Origin: Chloroflexota bacterium
Lineage (GTDB): Bacteria > Chloroflexota > Anaerolineae > UBA4142
Length of the DNA: 5,754 nucleotides
Direction of reading: 5' to 3'
Assembly (NCBI GenBank): GCA_016200825.1
Contig: JACQEA010000097.1
Location: forward strand, 1 to 5,754
The notes under the pieces were generated by a model. That model did not search any database and had not been told where the DNA came from. It saw only the letters and a list, made by a program, of their open reading frames with translations. Made by a program: the position numbers and the translations under genes. Shown in pieces: positions 1-5,316 of the stretch (position 1 is its first letter; each line of letters begins with the position of its first letter).

Positions 1-914
1 GCGATTTTGCGATTTGCGAAATCGAGCGGCGCTTGAAACGCGATTTTAGTTGGAACCGCGTAGCCTTTGGTGAGATGATCTTTGATTTGAGTGAGCGCGT
101 CAAGCGCGGGTTTGGAATTGAACGCAACCGTTTTCGCATCCGCGCTGATCAATTCACCGCCGCGCGCATAAACGGACGCCGCGAAATCGGACGCATTGAG
201 ATCGAGCGCGTAACAAAATATATCGGGCGGTTTAGAAATTGCCGCGCAGACGCGCGTGAATTCGTCCCACGTTTCGGGCGGCTTGGAAATTCCCGCGCTC
301 TTGAGCAAGTCCGCGTTGTAAAACATCACTTGCATTTGTCGCGCGGGCGCGAGGGAATAAACGCGATGGTTGAATTGCGGATAGCGATCAATAAAGGCGT
401 TGAAAATGCCCGCGCCGTCCGTTGTACGGAGTCCGATGTCCGGGTCTTGCATCAAATCATCGAGCGGAATGATCGCGCCGCTTTTGATTTGCGCGGCGAT
501 GTCGGATGGATTGAGCAAAAAGAGATCCGGCGGAACGTTGAAAGTCTGCGCGAGTGGAACGCGTTTGAGCAAATCGGTGTACGCGCCAATGTTATTCGCG
601 CTCACGCGGACGCGCGTTTGCGTCGCGTTGAATTTTTCAACGCGCGCGTTGATCGCGATAGATTGATCTGGCGTTGCGGAAAACCAAAGTTGAATTTCGT
701 TTGGCGCGGGTGTTGGTGAGAGACGCTCCGCCGGAGCGTCTGTTCTCGCGCGCGGAGTGGCGGTTGGAGCAAGCGGCGTCGGCGAAATCGCGCAAGCGGC
801 AAGAAAGAAAAGCGTTAGGACGCGGATGAACGCGGATGAACACAGATCGGAAAAAAATAATCTAGATTTTTCCGCGTTGATCCGCGTACCAGAGGAAATT
901 TTTTTGTTTCGCAT
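1..914 (-). CDS. Extracellular solute-binding lipoprotein, family 1 (second paralogue), C-terminus outside window
   Basis: This is an ABC-importer binding protein tethered to the outer face of the membrane, and 304 codons are visible before the left edge. The first ATG after an in-frame TGA (926-924) is at 914. The frame then reads a long N-region, a hydrophobic core and the lipobox LAAC with Cys41 (codon 794-792), a Pro/Thr-containing linker (about 42-72), and the binding fold starting at NEIQLWF. It aligns by eye with the neighbouring binding protein: both carry KPPETWD followed by a Cys pair (here C223 and C234) and then RGG..SAD. The start is uncertain. The ribosome-binding site before 914 is weak, and residues 10 to about 32 are encoded by an inverted repeat. 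A CTG at 845 would give a normal-length signal peptide, but no ATG, GTG or TTG lies there in frame. Residues 58-65 come from a second palindrome. The gene could be functional with an odd leader, or an early decaying duplicate. Confidence 0.85.
   Translation of the reverse strand, partial: MRNKKISSGTRINAEKSRLFFSDLCSSAFIRVLTLFFLAACAISPTPLAPTATPRARTDAPAERLSPTPAPNEIQLWFSATPDQSIAINARVEKFNATQTRVRVSANNIGAYTDLLKRVPLAQTFNVPPDLFLLNPSDIAAQIKSGAIIPLDDLMQDPDIGLRTTDGAGIFNAFIDRYPQFNHRVYSLAPARQMQVMFYNADLLKSAGISKPPETWDEFTRVCAAISKPPDIFCYALDLNASDFAASVYARGGELISADAKTVAFNSKPALDALTQIKDHLTKGYAVPTKIAFQAPLDFANRKI
721..741. repeat. Perfect palindrome inside the linker of the second binding protein
   Basis: The 10-base arms AGACGCTCCG (721-730) and CGGAGCGTCT (732-741) are exact reverse complements around one central base. 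It resembles a REP-like dispersed palindrome. It sits in the coding frame and encodes roughly TDAPAERL, a charged stretch in an otherwise Pro/Thr/Ala linker. Whether it is dispersed in the genome cannot be seen here. Confidence 0.8.
820..887. repeat. Inverted repeat with 17-bp arms built from 10-bp units
   Basis: The left arm (820-836) and right arm (871-887) are reverse complements at 16 of 17 positions, separated by 34 bases. The left side is made of the unit CGCGGATGAA twice in tandem (821-830, 831-840), and the right arm carries the complementary unit with the same 10-base period. This type of sequence is commonly dispersed in environmental bacterial genomes; that is from memory, not from a search. 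Here it lies over the signal-peptide region of the second binding-protein gene. Confidence 0.8.
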
Positions 915-933
915 TGTTCTCGCTCAACAAATT

Positions 934-960
934 GGCGGGCTGGAATTTTTCCAACCCGCC
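934..960. repeat. Hairpin between the two binding-protein genes
   Basis: A 12-position stem with a 3-base loop runs from 934-945 to 949-960. The single mismatch (C940/A954 on the plus strand) becomes a G-U wobble in minus-strand RNA, so the operon transcript can form an unbroken 12-pair stem. The stem lies 78 bases after the stop of the first binding-protein gene. On the minus strand it is followed by AATTTGTT, a poor U-tract. It could therefore act as a weak terminator, an mRNA-stabilising 3' end, or simply be a repeat element. Confidence 0.7.
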
Positions 961-980
961 AAAATTTTTTCTTCGCGTCT

Positions 981-1010
981 TGTGGGGCGACCACAGGGGT
1001 CGCCCCTACA
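981..1010. repeat. GGGGCGACC palindrome, REP-like, just after the first binding-protein gene
   Basis: The arms GGGGCGACC (984-992) and GGTCGCCCC (998-1006) pair perfectly around a 5-base loop. A further TGT/ACA pair (981-983, 1008-1010) flanks them with one bulged base. It starts 28 bases beyond the minus-strand stop codon and has no U-tract. It looks like a dispersed GC-rich palindrome, and may also protect the 3' end of the upstream message. Confidence 0.75.
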
Positions 1011-1037
1011 TTCATGTTCTTTCGAACATTTTCGCGA

Positions 1038-2522
1038 TTATTTTCCGAAACTCGCGAGCGCGTCGTTCACGCGTTGCACGCCTTCTTTCGCGGCTTCAGC
1101 CGGATCAATCGCTTTGAAATCGGGCCCGGTTTTTTGCAGGAACACCGCGGTGTTCATATTCGCGATGATACCGCGCACGGCTTGCCACGCGGGCGCGGTG
1201 GGTTCGCGGCGACCGATCGTCGCGAAGAATTGCAGACCGGATTTGAACTGCGGCAAATAATCCGGAAACGCCGGCGCGAGCGCTTTGGCTTTGGCGTCAT
1301 CCAATGCGACGGTCGCGTCGATGGCGGATTTGGTCGCGGGGAAGTAATTCACATTTGCCGCCCAATCCAATTCCGCATCTTGCGTGAGCAGGTACTTGAT
1401 AAAGAGCCACGCGCCTTTTTGTTTGTCCGCGTTCGATTTCAAAACGCCGACACTCGGACCAAAGATGTCCACATTATTCTTGCCGTTCGGACCACGCGGC
1501 ATGGCGGCGATATCCCACTTGAATGGTTTCGCGCTGCCTTTGACCGCGGTATAGTAGAACGGCAAACCGGCCGTGGATCCAAACGTGAACAACACTTTGC
1601 CGTTACCGAAATCAGTTTGATCGCCGAACGACGCGGATGGTGAGTACGCGTATTTCTTTTCCGCGGCATTCTTTAACCATTTCAAGGTGTCCACACCGGC
1701 TTGTTCGTCAAAGACGGCTTTCTTTTCATCCGCGCTCGCGTAATTTCCACCGCGACTCCACACCATTGACGCAAACGTGGATGTGCTCGAAACAAACGCG
1801 TAGCACGAAAAAGTCGGCGTCGTCACTTTGGCGCAAACCGCATCAAAATCATCCCACGTTTCCGGCGGCTTGGCGAAACCGGCGGCGTTCAGCGCTTCCA
1901 CATTGTAAAACAAAACTTGCGCGGAACGTCCCCACGAGACGCCGATGATTTTATTGTTCCACGTGTCAAAGTACAGCGATTTGTTGATTTCACTTTGTTG
2001 CGCCGCACTCAGACCATCCGCACCATTGATGTACGATGTAAGATCAACGACCGCGCCCGCCGTGTCGTACGTGGCGAGATCGCCGGGATTGCCGATAACC
2101 ATATCGGGCGTCGCGCCGGCTTGAATCGCGGCGTTAGTTTTTTGCAGCGTTTGATCGTAATTGCCCGCGACCGTTTGCACGAGATAATATTGTGGATTCG
2201 CTTTATTGAAATTATCCATCAATCTTTGCAACGTCGCGACTTGGGACGCGCCGGTGAGCGCGCTCCAAAATTGAATCTTGACCGCGTTCGGCGCGGCGGT
2301 GACGCCGGGCGTGATCGGCGTCGCGGTCGGCGGCGGCGCTTTCGGCGCGGCAGTCGCCGGGGCAGTCGTCGCGGTTGCGGCGGGCGGTTGAGTTGCCGCG
2401 GGTTGTTGCGTCGCGGGCGGCGCAGTTGTTGGCGCGACGGTTGGCGGCACCGGGGCCAGCGCGGGCGCGCACGCGGCGATGATAAACATCAAGACCGCAA
2501 GCAGAACGAATATCTTTTTCAT
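1038..2522 (-). CDS. Extracellular solute-binding lipoprotein, family 1 (MalE/UgpB-like)
   Basis: This 494-residue protein is the substrate-capturing lipoprotein of the importer. The start MKKIF at 2522 is preferred because GAGGAG (2537-2532) lies 9 bases upstream and a normal signal peptide follows. A GTG at 2582 would add 20 residues encoded by a tandem repeat. The lipobox IIAAC puts the lipid-modified cysteine at residue 18. A Pro/Thr/Ala linker of about 60 residues follows (19-79), then the two-lobed fold from about 80, opening with KIQFWSALTG. Typical family-1 segments are AIQAGATPDMVI (132-143), LFYNVEALNAAGF (204-216) and PPETWDDF (219-226). Cys230 and Cys240 may form a disulfide after export. 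UgpB-like resemblance is by eye. The ligand is unknown. It follows the two permease genes, the reverse of the common order in which the binding protein comes first. Confidence 0.95.
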   Translation of the reverse strand: MKKIFVLLAVLMFIIAACAPALAPVPPTVAPTTAPPATQQPAATQPPAATATTAPATAAPKAPPPTATPITPGVTAAPNAVKIQFWSALTGASQVATLQRLMDNFNKANPQYYLVQTVAGNYDQTLQKTNAAIQAGATPDMVIGNPGDLATYDTAGAVVDLTSYINGADGLSAAQQSEINKSLYFDTWNNKIIGVSWGRSAQVLFYNVEALNAAGFAKPPETWDDFDAVCAKVTTPTFSCYAFVSSTSTFASMVWSRGGNYASADEKKAVFDEQAGVDTLKWLKNAAEKKYAYSPSASFGDQTDFGNGKVLFTFGSTAGLPFYYTAVKGSAKPFKWDIAAMPRGPNGKNNVDIFGPSVGVLKSNADKQKGAWLFIKYLLTQDAELDWAANVNYFPATKSAIDATVALDDAKAKALAPAFPDYLPQFKSGLQFFATIGRREPTAPAWQAVRGIIANMNTAVFLQKTGPDFKAIDPAEAAKEGVQRVNDALASFGK

Positions 2523-2542
2523 TTTCCTCTTCTCCTCTTTAA

Positions 2543-2568
2543 AGTGGCGGGTGACCAGTGACGGGTGA
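2543..2568. repeat. Degenerate 14-base tandem repeat upstream of the first binding-protein gene
   Basis: AGTGGCGGGTGA (2543-2554) and AGTGACGGGTGA (2557-2568) differ at one of 12 positions and repeat with a 14-base period. The element lies immediately 5' of the Shine-Dalgarno sequence of the binding-protein gene at 1038-2522. It encodes part of the spurious GTG-initiated extension of that frame, which argues for the inner ATG as start. Confidence 0.65.
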
Positions 2569-2665
2569 AAAGAAAATCTCACTCACTTGCTCCCGCGCGA
2601 TGAACAGCTGATTGACAAATCCATGAAGAGTTCTCTTGATACCGGGCACCTCCAATCACTTTTCT

Positions 2666-2700
2666 ATTGCGAAACGCGCACGCGTTGCTTCGCTCGCAAT
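2666..2700. repeat. Imperfect palindrome of the ATTGCGAGCGAAGC type, after the MalG-type gene
   Basis: ATTGCGA (2666-2672) is the reverse complement of TCGCAAT (2694-2700). An inner AACGCG/CGCGTT pair (2673-2678, 2681-2686) leaves a one-sided bulge. The minus strand reads GTCATTGCGAGCGAAGC, a motif I recognise as a frequent intergenic repeat in several bacterial groups. It begins 13 bases after the permease stop codon and might attenuate transcription or stabilise the permease mRNA. Confidence 0.65.
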
Positions 2701-2712
2701 GACAAGAGCAAT

Positions 2713-3684
2713 CTATCCTCTAATTCCGACTGACGCGATGCCTTCCACAAACCACTTCTGCAAAACCAAATACAGCACCATGATCGGAATGATCGTCATC
2801 GTCGCGCCGGCCATCAACAATTGCACTTGTGTTCCGGCTTCGGTGATGAACGCCGCGAGTCCAACTTGGATCGGACGCATTTGCGCCGAGTTGGTAACGA
2901 GCAGGGGCCAGATCAGCGAGTTCCACGTTCCGAGAAATGTTAGCACCGCGCTGGTGATCAACGCCGGTTTCGATAAAGGCAACACGACGCTCCACAAAAA
3001 TCGCGAGTGGGTCGCGCCGTCCATCACCGCCGCGTCGTACAATTCGTTGGGAATAGATCTGAAAAATTGACGAAAAAGAAAAATGCTAAAAACGGTCGCG
3101 ATCCAGGGAATGGTCAGCGCATAGTACGTGTCAACCCAATTTCTGATTTGCGCGTTCGGATCCAGATTGAGCATCGTCGCGATCAATGAATCGGGCGTGG
3201 GGAATCGAACCATAAAAACATAATTCGGTACCAGCGTCAGTTCGCCCGGAATCATCAGCGTCGCGAGCAAAATAATAAAAAGAAAATCGCGTCCGGGAAA
3301 TTTGAGCCGCGCAAACGCGTAGGCCGCCAACACGCCGGTCGTCAACACGCCCAAAACCGTCACCAGACCGATAGAAATAGTATTGGCAAAGTAACGCAAG
3401 ATCAAACACTGATCCAAGATTGCGAACGGATTGCCGGCATCGTACGCGCACGGTTTCGAGCCGTTCATCACCATAATCGCTTCCGGATAATTGGAGATCA
3501 ACCAATTGCGCGGAAAAAATCCAGCGGTCGTCGCTTCATTGTACGATTTGAGCGATCCAAACACCATCCACACAAACGGAAAAAGCATAAAGAGCGCGCC
3601 CGCGATCAGCACCGTATGAATCGCGCCGTTCACCAACAGACTGCGCGCGCGATCGCGATTCATCCGAAACAGATTGGTGGTCAT
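2713..3684 (-). CDS. ABC carbohydrate importer permease, MalG/UgpE type
   Basis: This 323-residue inner-membrane protein would form half of the translocation channel. About six membrane segments are visible (roughly 22-42, 100-122, 133-155, 187-205, 243-262, 286-307). The cytoplasmic EAA loop, which docks on the ATPase, is at 214-240 and reads ELYDAAVMDGA then LPLSKP. The C-terminal VEGIASVGIRG is typical of this subunit class. The external loop after the first segment is enlarged and carries Cys79 and Cys93. ATG at 3684 is supported by AAGGAG (3697-3692) seven bases upstream, placed inside the last codons of the preceding permease gene. Only two bases separate that gene's stop from this start, so the two are probably translationally coupled. 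The substrate cannot be inferred. Confidence 0.96.
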   Translation of the reverse strand: MTTNLFRMNRDRARSLLVNGAIHTVLIAGALFMLFPFVWMVFGSLKSYNEATTAGFFPRNWLISNYPEAIMVMNGSKPCAYDAGNPFAILDQCLILRYFANTISIGLVTVLGVLTTGVLAAYAFARLKFPGRDFLFIILLATLMIPGELTLVPNYVFMVRFPTPDSLIATMLNLDPNAQIRNWVDTYYALTIPWIATVFSIFLFRQFFRSIPNELYDAAVMDGATHSRFLWSVVLPLSKPALITSAVLTFLGTWNSLIWPLLVTNSAQMRPIQVGLAAFITEAGTQVQLLMAGATMTIIPIMVLYLVLQKWFVEGIASVGIRG

Positions 3685-3686
3685 CG

Positions 3687-4763
3687 TTAGGCTCCTTCGC
3701 CGCGGCGCCCCAAATATTTAAATTGAATCAAGGTAAGCGCGAGAATCAGAATCGAAAGTAAAACCGCGATAGCGGTCGCGTACCCCGCCCGTTGTTGCGC
3801 GTACAGCGTGTTGAACATCAACACACTCACCGTGCGCGTCGCGCCGAGCGGACCGCCCAAAGGTTGCGCGACCATGCGGTTCATCGCGAAAATATGATTG
3901 AACGCTTGGAACGAGCCGATGATCGAAATGACGCCGACGAAAAAAAGTGTGGGCGCGAGCAAAGGAATCGTAATGTGGCGAAAAAGTTGCGCGCCGTTCG
4001 CGCCGTCAATGCGCCCCGCTTCGTACAATTCCACGTTGATATTGGTCAGCCCCGCGAGAAAAATAATCACGTCGAATCCGAGCGATTGCCAAAACGAAAA
4101 GATCATCACGCTGACGAGCGCGAGACTGGGACCTTCCGCCCACTCCGGCACTTGAAGCTTGAAAAATTCTCCTAGCAATTTGAACACACCATCCGGTTCG
4201 ACGAGCCATTGTTGAATGGGCAAGCCGAGAAATTGCATGAAATGATTCGCGAGTCCGTTGCGCGGATCAAAGACCCACGCCCACACAATCGCGGAAGCCA
4301 CGGTGGAGATGACGTGCGGCATAAAATAAATTGTGCGATACACCCCGCGCCCGCGAATTTTTTGAAACAATAAGTACGCGACGAGAATGCCGACTATGAT
4401 CGTGATGGGCACAGTACCGAGAACGTAAAAGATCGTCGTTTTCATCGCGTCCCAAAATTCGGGCGCTTGGAGCGCGCGGTTGTAATTATCGAAACAGGCG
4501 AGGAGGTTTTGAAAAATGCCGAAGGATTCCGGGATTTTCGCAATCGCGTCGGCGTCGGCGCACGCCAAACGAAAATTACGAATCGTGCCAAATTGCATGC
4601 TGATCCAGAGCGCGTAACCGACCGGGATGATGTGAAACACCGTGAGGATGATCATCGCCGGCGCGAGGTACAGAAAACCAAACCATTCTTTGCCGCGCCA
4701 AGATTTTTTTGCGCGCGCCGGCGAAGAGTTTTGTATCGAAATCGTTTGTGCAGATTGAGCCAT
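3687..4763 (-). CDS. ABC carbohydrate importer permease, MalF/UgpA type
   Basis: This first gene of the minus-strand operon encodes a 358-residue inner-membrane permease, the partner of the MalG-type subunit. Six membrane segments are visible near residues 30-52, 110-133, 144-164, 214-237, 267-288 and 327-346. The EAA loop (about 245-271) reads ELYEAGRIDGANGAQLF then ITIPLLAP and would contact the ATPase. A long external loop after segment one contains two cysteines (about 68 and 90). Three starts lie side by side: GTG at 4769, ATG at 4766 and ATG at 4763. The last is chosen because GAGGAG ends five bases before it, whereas the GTG overlaps that site. The N-terminus is polar (SAQTISIQNSSPARAKK) and probably cytoplasmic. 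No ATPase gene lies nearby, so a shared MsmK-like ATPase or one outside the window is expected. Confidence 0.96.
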   Translation of the reverse strand: MAQSAQTISIQNSSPARAKKSWRGKEWFGFLYLAPAMIILTVFHIIPVGYALWISMQFGTIRNFRLACADADAIAKIPESFGIFQNLLACFDNYNRALQAPEFWDAMKTTIFYVLGTVPITIIVGILVAYLLFQKIRGRGVYRTIYFMPHVISTVASAIVWAWVFDPRNGLANHFMQFLGLPIQQWLVEPDGVFKLLGEFFKLQVPEWAEGPSLALVSVMIFSFWQSLGFDVIIFLAGLTNINVELYEAGRIDGANGAQLFRHITIPLLAPTLFFVGVISIIGSFQAFNHIFAMNRMVAQPLGGPLGATRTVSVLMFNTLYAQQRAGYATAIAVLLSILILALTLIQFKYLGRRGEGA

Positions 4764-4770
4764 CATCACT

Positions 4771-4784
4771 CCTCGGCAACGAGG
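4771..4784 (-). promoter_or_regulatory. Small leader hairpin covering the ribosome-binding site of the MalF-type gene
   Basis: On the minus strand CCTCG (4784-4780) and CGAGG (4775-4771) form a perfect 5-pair stem with a TTGC loop. Most of the GAGGAG Shine-Dalgarno sequence lies in the 3' arm, so folding would partly hide it. The stem is short and its effect is uncertain. Confidence 0.4.
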
Positions 4785-4816
4785 TCAGACTAGACGCGGA
4801 GCAAGCGTGCATTTTG

Positions 4817-4844
4817 ATTATACGCGGAAAAAGGTTTTTGACAA
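4817..4844 (-). promoter_or_regulatory. Sigma70-type promoter of the importer operon
   Basis: Read on the minus strand, TTGTCA (4844-4839, five of six consensus bases) is followed after 16 bases by a perfect TATAAT (4822-4817). Transcription would begin near 4810, leaving a leader of roughly 47 bases before the ATG at 4763. The -35 hexamer overlaps that of the opposite promoter. Confidence 0.75.
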
Positions 4845-4866
4845 GGGATTGTCATCCGGGTAGAAT
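4838..4866 (+). promoter_or_regulatory. Sigma70-type promoter of the protease-cobO pair
   Basis: A perfect TTGACA (4838-4843) and TAGAAT (4861-4866, five of six consensus bases) are separated by 17 bases, the optimal spacing. Transcription would start near 4873, giving a leader of about 60 bases. The leader ends in the strong ribosome-binding site AAGGAGG (4921-4927), five bases before the ATG at 4933. Confidence 0.8.
4839..4854. promoter_or_regulatory. Candidate operator: TGACAA-N4-TTGTCA palindrome over both -35 elements
   Basis: TGACAA (4839-4844) and TTGTCA (4849-4854) are exact reverse complements around GGGA. The left half supplies the minus-strand -35 hexamer and five bases of the plus-strand one. 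A dimeric regulator bound here would touch both promoters. No regulator gene is visible in the window, so binding is an inference. Confidence 0.45.
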
Positions 4867-4932
4867 CAAGAAAATTCCAATCGAAAAAAGTAATCGCGTG
4901 ATAGTCTTTCGGTTTAAACAAAGGAGGTTGAA

Positions 4933-5316
4933 ATGGGTCTTACGGTTCTGGATATTGAAGTCGGAAATCCCGCAAACCCAAAAGTCACAGAAAAGATCGA
5001 GTTCCTCATTGACTCGGGAGCCATCTATTCTGTTGTTCCAACGCCAATCCTGGAGAGACTCGGTATTAAACCGATTGCGGAGCAGACGTTTCGCTTGGCA
5101 GATGGAAGCAAGATCGTTCGCAAAAAGGGTGTTGCTTATTTCAAGTACGGCGATCAGGCGGGCGGTGCGGATGTCATCTTTGGCGAGGAGGGCGACAGCC
5201 AACTCTTGGGCGCGTTCACGTTGGAAGCATTGGGACTCGCGCTGGATCCTCTGCGTCGCGAATTGAAACCTCTGCCGATGATTCTCGCGCTTGGAATGAA
5301 AGCGGATCAAGTTTGA
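4933..5316 (+). CDS. Clan AA (retropepsin-like) aspartic protease family protein
   Basis: This small soluble protein of 127 residues has the single-domain retropepsin-like pattern. A hydrophobic strand leads into IDSGA (26-30), with Asp27 as the expected catalytic residue and Ser in place of the retroviral Thr. Then come SVVPTPILERLGIKP (33-47), LADGS (55-59), VIFGEEGD (81-88) and the second hydrophobic-Gly turn LLGAFTLEALGLALDP (91-106). The layout matches, by eye, the prokaryotic clan-AA family typified by AF_0612, which would act as a homodimer. Length is normal and there is no signal peptide or membrane segment, so it is probably cytoplasmic. The substrate is unknown, and catalytic activity is not proven for most of these proteins. 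The strong AAGGAGG site fixes the start. It is the first gene after the plus-strand promoter, and its stop overlaps the next start. Confidence 0.85.
   Translation: MGLTVLDIEVGNPANPKVTEKIEFLIDSGAIYSVVPTPILERLGIKPIAEQTFRLADGSKIVRKKGVAYFKYGDQAGGADVIFGEEGDSQLLGAFTLEALGLALDPLRRELKPLPMILALGMKADQV

Noticed and set aside
33..719. A 228-residue plus-strand open frame
   Set aside because: It is antisense to the second binding-protein gene. Its translation is rich in Arg with no recognisable domain, and the minus strand encodes clear family-1 binding-protein motifs over the same bases.
820..887. CRISPR-like array, because of the repeated CGCGGATGAA units
   Set aside because: Units are 10 bases, directly abutting with no spacers, and arranged as an inverted repeat.
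1014..2561. Long plus-strand frames (1014-1643 and 1917-2561)
   Set aside because: They are shadows of the binding-protein gene. The second is Arg/Gly-rich because it reads the Pro/Ala/Thr linker codons backwards, and neither shows a domain or a convincing start.
2523..2582. A GTG start at 2582 that extends the first binding protein by 20 residues
   Set aside because: The extension is encoded by a tandem repeat, would bury the signal peptide, and lies upstream of a good ribosome-binding site for the ATG at 2522.
2583..2712. A separate promoter for the first binding-protein gene
   Set aside because: TTGTCA-like hexamers occur in the gap, but none has an acceptable -10 at 15-19 bases, so read-through from the operon promoter is the simpler view.
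3792..4175. Plus-strand and alternative minus frames within the permease genes
   Set aside because: Compositionally biased translations without motifs lie opposite well-supported EAA-loop permeases.
4867..4932. Cobalamin riboswitch in the leader before the protease-cobO pair
   Set aside because: The leader is only about 60 bases, far too short, and no conserved B12-box-like sequence is visible.
4852..5310. A 152-residue minus-strand frame opposite the protease gene
   Set aside because: No ribosome-binding site or recognisable family, while the plus strand has a strong promoter, AAGGAGG and a complete clan-AA pattern.
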